DNA of 64,000 nucleotides from Fomitopsis serialis (taxonomy: Eukaryota > Basidiomycota > Agaricomycetes > Polyporales > Fomitopsidaceae). The notes beneath the pieces were generated by a model. The model had not been told where the DNA came from. It saw only the letters and a list, made by a program, of their open reading frames with translations, and made no database searches. Positions within the stretch are counted from its first letter, which is position 1. The number at the start of each line of letters is the position of its first letter. This document shows, piece by piece, positions 35,561 through 47,772 of the stretch. The translations under genes and the position numbers were made by a program. The stretch spans positions 248,001-312,000 of the forward strand of contig NW_025954987.1 of NCBI RefSeq assembly GCF_022376445.1, read 5' to 3'.

Positions 35561-38500
35561 TCATTTGAATACTACGAGCACATCGCCGGACCCTACGGCC
35601 GTGCCCTCCTTCACGCCCTTCCCGAATCCGGCCACTGTGCGCCCGATGTTCTCCTCGCCAGCCTCGACATTGACCTCAGTTTTCATAGCTTCGAGGATAA
35701 TAAGCACATCTTCGCCAGACTTGACCACGTCCCCCGGCTTGCATTTGATCTTCCAAATGGAAGCCGTCAGGGAAGAAACGACTGTCGCTGCCCCATGAAC
35801 TCCTGCGAACGCAGTGAGAACCAACAGTGAAGATTGATAAATTCACTGACCAACAGTGTCGTCTCCCATCTCCGTCTCTTTCGGGGCTTCTTGCTGCTTT
35901 TGTACAAGCCATTTGCTGAAGAGCCCGCGTTCCCTGTGGTGCCGAGCGTAAGTGGTGATGGGGTTGGCGATGCACGAGTACTTGCCTTGTTTCTTCGATC
36001 TTAACCCCTTGGGCTTGCTTCTCCTTGAATATCTTTACATCGTTCGCAATGCCCGACACGAATTCGTTATACTCTCCCATCGAGAAGTTACGCTCCTCGA
36101 TCTTCCGATCCTGTAAGTATATGTACCTGAAAGGGCACTGACGGCTTACCTTGAAGACATAACGGCCAGCGTCGAATTGTGTCTCTGCCTAGAGGGAGCA
36201 TGCCGTGAATCTATAGTCAAAGGATGAGGGGACCAACCCACCTCAACATATTGCTCCTCAGCTACGGGCTCGAAAACAAGCTATTGGATGCGTGATGGGT
36301 ATCGGCTGCGAAACGGCGCTTCGCCAACAGCTTACTTGATCGAATGGCTGTAGAAGCCATGGCTGGTCGGGTCCGAAGTTCCTCCCTTTGCCCCACGTCT
36401 GCCAAGGGGGCAGCGTACGCCCGTACAGTTGGTATCCACCTGGGGATTCGATGGGGTATATCGCAGCAACCAGGCCAGCGATGCCGACAGAACCCTGATC
36501 TCAATCAATCTCAACACTAGCAGCCCCAAAGACGGCGACTTACACGTGGAGTGTATGTCCGTGAAGGATTCATCTTCTGACCAACGAGCCTGCATCGCGG
36601 ATCGATCTGACGTGAATTGCATAAACCAAAAGGTCAAACGCCCTGTGACAGGGCAAACTCACCGGGACGAGGAAGGGGCATGCCATGTAGAACCCGACTG
36701 CAAAGACAAGCTAAATCAAGTGCAGAGTCAGCAGGAAGCAATGTGATCTAGACCCGAAAAGACCTCACATATTCTGACTTAATCAGCAGTCGCAATGCCT
36801 CTTCCGCACCACCGTCCAATCCGTTATTCCTCGCTAGGTACTCGATATTGCTCGGCAGATACGCTGCCTCTGCCCGAGTCGTGCGCATGTATCGCTCAAG
36901 AGCTTCCCTGCTCCAGCGGTCGTTCAAGACAATGGGGAAGGTGATCCTCCGCGCCGGGAAGACCATGTCCTCCAAAGTGTCCGGCAGTGACGACTCAGCC
37001 TCGATAAGGACGACCAAGAGGTCGGCTTGCGATATTGTGGACGGATCGTAGCGCACCTAAGGAGTTGAGTCGTCAGTCAAGATCATCGCTGTCCAGACCA
37101 TCAACGCACCATCGTCGATCGAATGCAAGGGGCTAGCGACCATACTCCATTCACTTCTCGTTGTCGTATCTCCCTTCGAGTGCATGAATTCTTGCCCGCA
37201 GATTGAAGTCCAACTTCATGTCTCCGTATTCGACCAGTATCGCGGAGTCGCCTGCCTGCATCCGCCTATAGTCAAACAATCCTGGGCATCACCGAGCGTT
37301 CTGTCTCACCTGCCGAATCACGACTCTCGGACGCACGCTGCCGGCAGCAGGCTCGATGACGTGGATCTTTGGATCCTGAGACAAGTCTGTGAATGTTAGG
37401 GCGAACATCGCAGGAGGGGGCACATCTAAGGTAGTGTCCTTCGAAGAGACAACGCTCTCGATCTCAGCAAAGTATCGCTTGCGCACAACTGCAAGTTCCG
37501 TTGCTTGCTGTGCGGAGATACGACGGAACTGGATGGTAGACCCAGGGCGTAGTTGTCCAATCTTCCACCTGCACAAACGATCAGTCAGCGGACCGCCCTT
37601 CTGAAGTAGTACTGTGAAGGCTTACAGTTCCTCAGTCGCGACAGTACAGAAACACATGTATCCGCCCATATCAGGCCCGTCATTCGTCAATATCACAGGA
37701 GTGTCTCCGTTGACGTTGATCGTCCCGAAGGCATACCCATTGTCAAGCACATTCGACGGGTGCGAGCCGCCTTCACCGCCCGTCTCTCTCGCCCACTGCA
37801 GAGGCGGCCTTCCAAGCGGATGCCCATGCGGTTGCTCGACGCGCTCACTTTCCAGCGGGTGTCGAAGAACTCCTGAATCCCTTCCGTAGTGACGAACTCC
37901 TCGTCAGAGTGCGGTCCTGCGAGGCAGTAGACGACCCAATCCACGGGGTAGACGGGGATCAGCGTCGGTGGGACTTCAACGGTCCGCTCGTCTTGGAGCG
38001 GTGAGCAGGCCCCGAGGGCGATCGTGTCGCCTGCATGCAATGCACGTCCCTGTACAGACGAGTCTGAGTACTCTTGCTAGATGTTGGGCGGAGAAGAGGA
38101 ATACCTGGTAGCCACCCAATCCACTCGACGTCGACTTGGAGCCAAGATACTCAGGAATCTCCGGGAAGCCACCCCTCACAGCGAGGTATGCCCTGAATCC
38201 CGTGTCCTTGACCGTCCCAACAGCGACCTTCGCGCCAGCCGGGACCACGACGCTCCGCCACATCCCGACGTCTCTCCATTGACAGTCACCTTCGTGGCCG
38301 CACCCGTGACGGCGATGACTGCTGCGACATGGAAGAGCAGACGGCATCCTACGAGCGTAATCTCGAGTGCTTCCGTCCCAGGGTCGTTCTTCACGAGCAT
38401 GTTCGCGGCGCGGAAGGCGAGGGGGTCCATCGGTCCGCCGCGGGGGATGCCCATGCCGATCCGGCGGCCGGGGTAGTCCTGCACGGATGTCTCGAGACCT

Positions 38501-40324
38501 CCGCTCAGTACGTCCACAGCCCTGAGCGCTATACATGAGGCTGCCACATATGATCGGGATATTATGAGACTTACTGAGGTGTGAAGGCAAACGTGTCGAG
38601 GAAAGTCGTCACGGCGTTCCCTGCTTTGAACACGTCTGACTCGCATATGGCCTTGAGGTAGGCCATGTTATTCGGTGGCCCATGCACCTTGCTCTCTGAG
38701 AGAGCTTGCACCATTCGTGCGATGGCCTCCTCGCGCGTCGGTGCGGTGACGACGAGCTTGCAAACTAGCGGGTCAAAGTATGGTGTGATCGTCGTCCCAG
38801 TCTCAACCTGCAGAAGCCTGTCGTCAGCAGAGTCCGCCAAGTCCATGTCATTGCTCATACCCAGCTTTCTACACGTAGCCATTCGGCCTGCACCAGCTCG
38901 ACGTGCTGCAACACCCCCGGACTAGGCTTGAACTGCGCTGCCGGGTTCTCGCAGTACACTCGCGCCTCAATTGCGTGAAGCTTTCTCCGACTCGGAGGGA
39001 CGGAAACGGTCTTGGTCGAGCTTGTCCGGGAAGAGACCGCCGTCGCGTGTCTCCCTTTCCGCGATGCCTTGCCGGATCATGAGCTCGACGATGTCAAGTC
39101 CGAAGTTCGTCGCTTCTGTAATGGGATGCTCGACCTGGAGCGACCAGGCTCGGTGTGAGGGCGCAAGCCATTTGTGGAGGAAGGGAGACATACCTGAAGG
39201 CGGGTGTTCATCTCTAGGAAGAAAAACTCCTGTGAATCATCGTCCACCAGAAACTCAACAGTGCCTGATACAGGTCAGTACGCTCGTCAGGTCCTGGATC
39301 GCCGTTATGGTACGTACCGGCCGAAGCATACTTGATACGCTGACAGAGACGCAACGCAGCGGCGCTCATTCTCTCGAAGACATCTGAACGTGTCAATGTG
39401 AGCATACTGTTGGGGCTGATGCGTCCAACATACCAGGGTGTCTCGTCATGAACGGACTCGGAGTTTCCTCGATGACCTTCTGGTGTCTACGTTGCACACT
39501 ACACTCTCGTTCACCCAGGTGAATTGCGTGACCAAGTCCATTACCGAAGACCTAACAAAATTGTCTAGTACCAAGACTTGTACAGAATAGCCTACATTAC
39601 CTGGATTTCGATGTGCCGTGCGTGGGGGTAGTACCTTTCCAGGAACACACCCCCATGCTTGAACAATGACTGCACAGACACATAGACATGATTTCACAGC
39701 TCGAGACGCAGTCTACCGCACGGCTCACAGTTGCGCGTTCTTGCGTCGAATGAAACCTCATTCGCAGCTCGTCTGCAGTGCGGCAAATCGCCAAACCCAT
39801 GCCTCCACCACCAGCTGTTGACTTGAGCATAACAGGATAGCCGATCTTGTAAGCAACCTCCACCGCTTCGTCCTCGGTCTCCAGAAGTCCGTCAGACCCG
39901 GGTACCAAAGGCACATTCACCTCGATTGCCAAAGCCTTCGCCTCATGTTTGAGGCCCATGGCCTGGATCGTCTCCGGCCGAGGACCAAGGAATGTCATAC
40001 CCGCATCCTGAAGCAAGCTTGCGAAGTGAGTGTTCTCAGAGAGAAATCCGTACCCAGGATGCACCAGCGTTACGCTGCGCTCCTTGCATATCTCTACGAT
40101 CGCCTCCGCGTCCAAGTACCCTCGCGAATTGGAGACAGGGTCCGGGTCGTCCGGACGCAGCGCGACCGCCTCGTCGGCAAGCAGGACATGGGGCGAGGTC
40201 GCGTCCGTGCGAGTGTAGATGGCGACGGTCGGTATATGCAGGCGTTTCGCCGTGCGGAGGACGCGCACGGCGATCTCGCCGCGTTGGCGACGAGTAGCTT
40301 CTGTTGCTGGAAGGACGAGGTCAT
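35561..40324 (-). CDS. Urea-carboxylase-like protein: biotin carboxylase, KipA/PxpC, KipI/PxpB, biotin carrier
   Basis: Large biotin enzyme in the domain order of urea carboxylase, without the allophanate hydrolase (amidase) of yeast DUR1,2. From ATG 40324: biotin carboxylase ([26 protein letters not shown] loop, [36 protein letters not shown]) to about 38580; KipA/PxpC-like domain ([40 protein letters not shown]) to about 37630; KipI/PxpB-like domain from about 37300 ([34 protein letters not shown]); biotin carrier with the LEAMKTEV attachment site ending at 35561. Many short introns. As given, four single-base losses break the frame (about 40281, 38976, 38275 and 37808), each inside a strongly conserved motif and without stop substitutions nearby. 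Family members use urea, guanidine-type or, through PxpB/PxpC, 5-oxoproline-like substrates. The divergent PxpA neighbour favours the last. Confidence 0.85.
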
Positions 40325-40716
40325 CGTGCGCGGATGCGAGTCGGACGCGCGCTAGGGTTCGGCCTTCCGTGCACCAGGTGCCCAGCTTATAGGCAGACCG
40401 ACGCGCTCCATGACGCTGCTTGTGGAATGATAGGAGACCAGGCTATCAGAGGGACAACCCGCGATATCTCTAGATCGCCCTCATGTGAGCACACATATAT
40501 GGGACGCGAAATTACGGTTCACGTTCAGCCTATCGAGACGGGATGGATACCTCGAGATTGCCTCGAGAGAAGCGTCCATGGGAGTAGAGCCTGAGATACG
40601 CACGAGAACGCTTAAGTGAACAGCCCGTAGGCTCCTCGCACTGCTGTCCCTTCATCGACTATCGCTCTCCTGGCCGTGTCCAAGTCACTGTTCCCTGTCA
40701 TCTACAACACGCCAGA
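40325..40716. promoter_or_regulatory. Divergent promoter region, urea-carboxylase-like and pxpA-like genes
   Basis: The start codons are 392 bases apart and point away from each other, so both genes must be controlled from here. It includes a TATATATGG-like run near 40494-40503. No other site was identified. Confidence 0.6.
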
Positions 40717-42224
40717 ATGCGCGCGACTGTGAACTGCGATATGGGAGAGGTGAGCATATCGCCTGGTTGCGCGGTGATTGAAGTCCTCGATGCAGAGATA
40801 TACAGGAGTTGAAACACAGAGTCGTCTGATGACAGCGCGAAAGACTAGACTGTGCTGCAGCAGCACCCGCTCGCATACTGGATATCCTTGGAGGTCGTGG
40901 TAGTCGGTAAAGATGAGATCGTAGACGCCGGACTGCCCGTTACGCTTGACCTCATTCATTGACGAAATGGCTTCAGCCTGTATGCATTCATGGGCCAGAC
41001 GATTGCGCAACCTTGCATACCGATATTGCTCATGCGGAAGTAAGCTGACGGTGGTGAATTTAAGGGTTTTGCCCTCTACACTATAGTGAGCTGCCATAGT
41101 GCCGAATCTTAAGCATCATTGCCGGTTGCTTACAGGTACTTGACAGGGAGATGATGAGTCCCTCATGAAGACGATCCATATGGCTAACGTTGCTTGTGGA
41201 TTTCATGCATCGTGAGTCCTTTGAGAACTTACGTATATCCGTCGGTTGACCCACTTATCAAGGGATTTCAACATATGAACAAGACCGTTCTCCTAGCCAA
41301 GGAGAACGGCGTCCTTGTCGGCGCGCACCCATCGCTGCCTGACAGGCAAGGATGGGGTAGGCGTGAGATGGTCATTGAGCCCGTACGTGGTGCACGACTG
41401 TTCCGTCACGACAGTGCTGATTGGCAGCCATTAGGAAGAGCTCGCGTCGTGCTTCATCTACCAAGTTGGCGCACTCACAGGTTTCCTGAAGCTCCATAGC
41501 GTGGATATGTATCATGTAAGCTATATATATCTCGTGCTTGTACATGATCGCTCGCTGAACTTCCGCATACAAGATCAAACCCCACGGAGCTGTCTATGGC
41601 ATGACCGCCCGTAACATGGATCTCGCTCGCGCAGCGGTCGGAGTGGCCAAGACGTTCGGAGTCGCTTATATGGGCCTCGCTGGGACATGTCACCAGACTG
41701 CCTGCGAAGAGCTCGGCGTCCCATTCATCACCGGTAATTTCCATCGCCTTGCGTGCTGAACCGGACAGCACTGACAGACAGCATCACAGAGTGGTATGCT
41801 GATATGGAGTACGCCCCAGATGGCAAACTCCTGATAACCAAGTTGGTCTCGAACGCTGTGGACAGTTCTGCTCAATAATCTGACCCAACGAAACAGAAAA
41901 CACGATCCCATCACACTCGATGTCGTCACAGCCCGGGTACGCTTCATCTACGTCCGCGTGTTATAGGGCCAGGACGATTGACATGCACACGTAGGTCTCG
42001 AAAATGCTCTCCGAAGGTCTTATCACGGCCAAGGATGGTACCTTCTTGCCTTTGGGCACCGGCGTTAAGGACGTATCCATTTGCTGCCACTCCGACACTC
42101 CGGTTCGTCCGCTCCGACTACTTCTAAGCACTCGAAACTTACAACGTTCACTTTCAAGGGCTCGGTCGAGATTGCGAAACTCGTGAAGACCATGGTGGAC
42201 GAGAACAACGCACACTTGAACTGA
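40717..42224 (+). CDS. pxpA: LamB/YcsF (PxpA-like) 5-oxoprolinase subunit A
   Basis: Homologue of the bacterial 5-oxoprolinase A subunit. Ten exons: 40717-40749, 41065-41085, 41147-41211, 41263-41382, 41435-41515, 41574-41733, 41790-41841, 41897-41936, 41995-42102 and 42159-42224. With one restored base in exon 4 they total 248 residues, the family's normal length. Motifs: VNCDMGE at the start, [68 protein letters not shown] and [11 protein letters not shown] near the end. Exon 2 is a 21-base microexon after an unusually long 315-base intron. Exon 4 has a one-base gap at about 41272 just after the FHAS junction. Without partner subunits bacterial PxpA is inactive; the KipI/KipA-containing neighbour would supply them. 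Gene symbol is by homology to the bacterial family. Confidence 0.88.
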
Positions 42225-42717
42225 TACTAGCGGTAGTCATTGGTCGAAGATGCGATGATGTGTATTTGTATCGATGAGATGCAAGATTGTAATATTGCCG
42301 TGTTCCTACTCTCAAGTACCGGCACTGGCAGCGCCACGACTCGTCAGTACAATGCACGGCAGCCGAACGTAGATGGTAGAAGTCGTCCCGCGAATCCCGT
42401 ACTCCAATGAACAATCACGTGAGGGGATTTGCGGGCGGTGATTGGTGGGTGGCGGTGGCGTATTCCGCCTTTTGTTCCGTCTTTCCAAGTCTCCTCCGCG
42501 GCCGTGAACAAGTATATGAACGGACGCCAGAGCAAGGACACCCCTCCGTGTGCAATACCCTCCTGCTATCCTGCAGGTTCCTACAAACAAGTGTCGACTG
42601 ACTCATTGTTTTGCTACCAGCGGTCACGGTGCAGACTCGGGTTCGATCAAGGACTCGGAACGCCCTGCCACGGACCCTGCCACTGAGGTCACGCCGGTGT
42701 CATGCGATATTGAGAAC
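42225..42717. other. Intergenic upstream of the second F-box gene
   Basis: 493 bases. An upstream exon of the F-box gene is possible (ATG at 42516), but the phase does not match the following exon, so it was not included. Confidence 0.4.
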
Positions 42718-44961
42718 ATGAGGGCCTCAATTTCCTCTTTGCCTGCCGAAGTGGTCGAGATCATTCTGGTGAACGCCGCGTCCGGTGGGTTCCCCTCAGC
42801 GATAGGAGCACTGTCGCAGACCTGCCGCGCCTTTCATACTCTGATCTACGACGCGGCCGATCACCACCTCTGGCGAGCGATATTCCTCAGTACATTCGAT
42901 GACCCTCGACGGCTTGCATACTATGACTTTAGTAAGTGGCCTGCGCTCTTGATCCTGACAGTGTAGTGATGTACAGCGGGCCTTAGATGGCTTCGACTGG
43001 TGTGGCCAATTTCGAGAACGAATCTGGGCGGCGTCCTTCCTCAAGCGGCACGTCCGACCGCTGCGTGTGCAGAAGATATACACGCTTCGGTCGCGCACTA
43101 CTGCTACCTCCGTCGTAGACCTCACTCCCACCTACGACACGAACAGCAGCCTGAGGATGTTGAACGCGCTGCTGTCCGTCATCAAGAGCACCGCTCCAGA
43201 CGAACATGGCCATTATCTACCCAATCAAGACGTGCGACGGACTGACCCCGTCGAGTGGGAGGGAATCATGCACAAGCGGTCCCTGTCCTACGCTTACCAG
43301 AACACCCCCGATTTCGCAGAACGCCTGCGAGGCTACTCGGAGTCCCTGAACGTCCCTTGGCTGCGGTCGGTCTTGGAGCGCGGTCTCCCCGCGCCGCTCA
43401 TCACCAAGATCTCGGCGAACTCGCGAGACTCGCTATGGGACAGCACGCCCGAATCGCTCGCACTGGGCGAGCTCATAGCCTGCGCAGGGTTCATACCGGT
43501 CCGCAACCTCATCGAAGAGCGAACTAGCCGCCTGGCGTCGTCTTCGTCGGGCCACTCTCGTACGGAACCACACCCCTCCGGGGTCTCGGACATGGACATG
43601 TCCGCCGACGCGCAGAGACTGCGAGCGCACCACCGCGCGAGGGAGCTCGTCTACAGGATGGGGTATCTCAGCCGGCGTCGGCACTGGGGTCCATACCTCC
43701 CGGTCGCGCCGACAACTGAAGACGAACCCGTCCTGAAAGACAATATACCCAATCAGGGCGGTCCGCCCCGCGAACTTCGTCAGATGTTTCTGCGGGAACT
43801 ATCCGACTCCGAGTCTGCCAGTGATCCAGACTATTTCCCGGACAATGGCGACACCACGTCCTCGCATTCCGTCGACGCATCCGACGACGACGACGGAGAG
43901 CCACCCCTAGTGGAACCCCCAGTCCAGTCGCGGAAAAGGAAGCGTGTCATACCGTCGGCGGAGCAACTCAACCCGGACTGGGCTTGGCTCGCAGCGGCGC
44001 GCATACTGGTCCAGAGCAACTTTGACGACCTCGAGAACTTCAGGATCGCCGACTTCCTTGACTGGAACATGTGGAGGGAGGTGTGGGTCAACCGTGCACA
44101 TCTTGACCAACTCTGCTTCGTACATGGCGATGAATCGAGGGATGACGCAGATAGTCAAGCAAAGGTGATTTCAGAGGGTTCTCGTGACAATCAACATTAT
44201 CGAGACTGGGCGGGCGTACAGGGAGTGTGGAGGTGAGTGAGCCACGTTGCTTGCAGAAAATTGCAGTCACGATCCTCGCATCGCAGACGAGCTGTCTTAT
44301 GGCTTGACTACGCCGACCTCCAGCGTGAGTACAATCTTTGCCAAGAACCATGACTATGTCGCTCAAACCACCTGAGCGTTAGACCACAACGTAAGCACAA
44401 CGATCCTCCCCGAAGAGCGCCCCTTGACATGCGTACATAAAGCACTACGACGGGTTTGACGACCCCGGCTTGAACGAATGCAAGATCGTAGTCCCCGTGC
44501 GCCTTCGCGTCGTAGGCTACGATGCCCCGTCGGTCGCCGCGTATCCAGACCGACCCACGATCCTAGTCGAAGGCGAGATGGGCGGACAGGACTTCGAGGG
44601 ACACGAGGACGGCACTGCAGACGATATCCGGAGATTGCATGGCACGGTCAGCATGCTGCCTACGGGGCAGGTGCGGTGGAGCCTCGTAAGTACAAGTCTC
44701 GTTTGCCGGCCTGATATCACTGATATGTGTGCTGCGCCTTCAGACAAGCTCAGAAGAAGACGATCACGATACAGATTTGTGGGCTTCTGAAGGGATACAG
44801 ATCGGTGCTGTCGGCTCCGACGCTGGCATCCTGGGCATGTGGACGGGCGCACAGCATGGGATGGCGGACCCGCTTGGTGAGTGGGCTTCGTTCGCGGTAT
44901 CAACGTCTCTGAACGAAGATGCTTGATCGTAGGGCCGTTTTGGCAGTGGCGAGTTGCATGA
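42718..44961 (+). CDS. F-box domain protein
   Basis: Probable SCF ubiquitin-ligase adaptor. Start chosen at ATG 42718, immediately before the F-box (SSLPAEVVEIILVNAA, then ALSQTCRAFHTLIYD and HHLWRAIFL). Exon 1 ends at 42931; the acceptor at 42986 restores NGFDWCGQFRERIWAA. Exon 2 is long (42987 to about 44232) with an acidic Ser/Asp-rich stretch and a QSRKRKRVIPS basic cluster. Later small exons rejoin as WLDYADLQHHNHYDGF, DVR/RLHGTVSMLPTGQVRWSL and SEGIQIGAVGSDAGILGMWT. The protein ends GPFWQWRVA, a C-terminus seen in fungal F-box proteins of this type. The N-terminus may begin further upstream. No frame breaks found. Confidence 0.83.
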
Positions 44962-45759
44962 GACAGTGTTTAGGGGCGTCGCGCCGGCGATGCCAATCTA
45001 TCAATTGAGTGAGCTTTGCGCAGTTCATATACTGCTTTCGCATTAAACTCAAGTTTGACTCAGCGTGTGGCGGAAGAAGTCAAGGAACCAAGGGACGGTA
45101 ACTTTGTATTGCTAAAAGACTTGGCTCGGTCTGGTCCTCATGAAAGTGTTCTCCGAGAAGCCTGCCTTGGTCAATGATTCTGAACACTGTTATATTTAGT
45201 TGTAATAGCGAATCTTCTCTCCGTGCTTGGCGTTCGAGAGCTGCCCTGCAACTATGCACAAACACCTATGAGGCACACCTGCAAGTCGATCGCACGTCTC
45301 GATCCCTTCTGTCTGTTACTCCTCTCTTTGCGAGTTGTTGACTCGACTAGCTGCCTGACATCGACGGCCCATCGAACTCTGGCAAAGGTACGTGGTCGAT
45401 TCGCATCCGAGCACGATGGAAGCAGCAATGCGATCAGTTCTCGAGCTTCTGTGCCTTGTTCTGCAGACGTTGTGTTTATTCTGGTCCAGGTCCGCCAAGA
45501 GCACTTTGAGAAGTATCAACAACGAATGGCCTCTTGGCAAGAGGAACGTGCAGCCAAAGACCTCTATGTTTCCGAGACATGTACAGAACTTGCTATAATA
45601 CAGCATGCATGTACACTTGATATTCTACACAGCCAATGATCTGTACATCCATCGAGTACCTGCAAAAGAAAGCAAACAATGACATGACCAAAACATGCAA
45701 CAGAGATAATGGCCTAGATGAATAGGACAAGCGCGAGCCAACGCGGGGGTGCCTAGCAC
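44962..45759. other. Convergent intergenic region
   Basis: About 800 bases with no recognised gene. The ORF at 45223-45639 shows no motif. Confidence 0.45.
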
Positions 45760-47398
45760 TCACAGCCGTCCGCTCTGCACGACACCACCGTGCGCCAGCG
45801 GGCCAATCTCGCGCTCGCCGACCTCGCGCCACCACCGGTCGGCGACCTCGTCCGCGTCGTACCCGAACTGCGCCTCGTTCTTCTTGCGGTCCGCCCACTG
45901 GTTCGGGTTGCCCTCCATCATCTCGCCCTCCGTGATGACCTCCCCGCGGCGCTGGCGCTCCAGCAGCGCGAGCTCGGCCTCCATGGCCTTGCGCATCTGG
46001 AAGTCGCGCGCCTCCTGCTCCGGCCCGTCGGGCAGGTGGAAGATCGTCTGGTTCAGGCGGGACGAGGCCTGCGTGGCCGCGGTGCGCGAGAGGCGCAGCG
46101 ACTCGTAGGCGTACAGGAGCGGCTTCAGCTGGGAAATGTCGGATATGCGCGTGAGCAGGTTGCCGAGCACGGCGGCGTCCTCGATGGCCATGGCGGCGCC
46201 TTGTGCACGGTACGGCTGAGGGTGCGAATGTCAGGCCGGGGAAGCGCGAATGATGATGACGATACACACCAGCATGGGATGACACGCATCTCCTAGGAGA
46301 GCGACACGACCCGCGGGATGGACCCATGTGTCCAGGGGCTTGCGATCCATCAGACGCCACTTCAGGGTCGTGTCGACCGTCTTCAGCAGCCTCTGGATCC
46401 TGCAGGGCACCGTCAACGTATTGTCTACACGCGCAGACAAAAGTCATACCGAGGCTCAAAATCGGCGAAATCAGCGCGCATCTTTTCTGCGCTGCCCTCT
46501 GCGGTCCACGACTCGACCGAGCCATCGTCCGGGTGCAGCATGACGAGGTTGTACAGCTCGCCCCCGCGCTGAGAGCGCGCGTGTCAGCACCACATGCCAA
46601 GCGCGACTGTGTGAACGCAGTACTCACGACGAGGTACCCCATGATGTGCCGCCCGGGGCCCATCCAGCCCGTCATCTCTGGCGTCTTGACGAACGACGCG
46701 AGCTCGGGGTCGGCGAGCAGGGCCGCGGCGGGGATCGTCGCGCGGTACGCGGCGTCGCCGGTCGGGTGCGCGGGGTTCTCGCGACCGAGGACGGCTTTCT
46801 GAATGCGGCTCTTGATGCCGTCCGCACCGATGATGAGATCGCCGTGGATGACCTCGCCCGACGCGAGGGTCAGCGAGGGCGCCTCCGGGTCGCAGTCGAC
46901 GACGGTCGAGTTGAGGCGGAGGTCCATCTCCTTCTCGGCGAGGTCGTACAGGAGCTTGTGGAAGTCGGCGCGGTGGATGTGGTAGTACGGCGCACCGAAG
47001 GCGTCCATGCGCTCCATCCAGCGTGTGTACGCGACCATCTCGCCGGTGCTGTACCTGCGGAAGGTGAGGGCCTCGGGTTTGACGGAGACCTTCCTGAGCT
47101 CCTCGGCGAGTCCCCAGCGGATGAGGAGGCGGGTGATGTTAGGCGAGACCTGGATGCCCGCGCCGACCTCCCCTATGGCCGGCGCAGACTCGAAGAGGGT
47201 GATCTTGTGCCCCGCCTGCGCGAGACAGTGCGCGGCGGCGAGGCCACCGAGACCGCAGCCGACGATGAGGATGTGAAGCGGGAGGGGGCTTTGCGGGACA
47301 TGTCTGTGTGCTGCCAGGGATGCGGGGTGGTTGGGCACGACAGGGGAGATATAGCAGTGAGGAAGAACGGTAGGGCCGAGCATCATAAATACTCCCAT
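45760..47398 (-). CDS. FAD-dependent monooxygenase, salicylate-hydroxylase-like (group A)
   Basis: Flavin hydroxylase that would oxidise an aromatic acid or phenol using NAD(P)H and oxygen. Four exons, 46628-47398, 46450-46568, 46270-46399 and 45760-46215, sum to 491 residues. Motifs in order: LHILIVGCGLGGLAAAHCLA (FAD Rossmann loop), GAGIQVSPNITRLLIRWGL, LIIGADGIKSRIQ (DG motif) and RVALLGDACHPMLPYRAQGA (GD motif), the last split by intron 3. An extended C-terminus holds many charged residues and EAQFGYDADEV. Two nearby in-frame ATGs (47398 and 47386) could be the start. Such enzymes are frequent in wood-decay fungi for degradation of lignin-derived aromatics. Substrate is not inferable. Confidence 0.92.
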
Positions 47399-47772
47399 CG
47401 AGCGTTCCGGTGAAGCAGTCACGATCCCAACAGACAAGGTTGGGATGTGCTCACGCTCCCGCGCCCGCACGCCTCCTCTTCGCCCGCACCCAGCCTTGCC
47501 TTATCCGGCGTCCCCGTGCTCATCCACCAGGCGCTTCCGAGGGCTGCCTCCTCCACTCACCGTCGCCTCCGCGCCCAAACATACTGCCTCAACGGATCTC
47601 TCTGGCGCTGCCCCAGTCGGCCACACCTCCGAGCCAGTTGCGTCCCCTCCGTGCCTCGCTTCTGCGGCCTGCCACTTCATGGATCCTGATGGGTCTTCGG
47701 GACCGCGCATCCTCGACCCGCTCCGCTTGCCACGGACATCACTGCACCCCGGATTCCAGCTATTAAATTACA

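Noticed and set aside
35561..40324. Calling the large biotin enzyme a urea amidolyase (DUR1,2)
   Set aside because: No amidase domain precedes the biotin carboxylase, and the next gene upstream is a LamB/YcsF protein in the opposite direction.
40702..41097. 131-codon minus-strand ORF between the urea-carboxylase-like and pxpA-like genes
   Set aside because: It lies across the first intron of the pxpA-like gene, overlaps its first two exons in antisense and has no recognisable motif.
46646..47413. 255-codon plus-strand ORF
   Set aside because: Antisense shadow of the GC-rich FAD monooxygenase exon 1; its composition is that of a complement frame.
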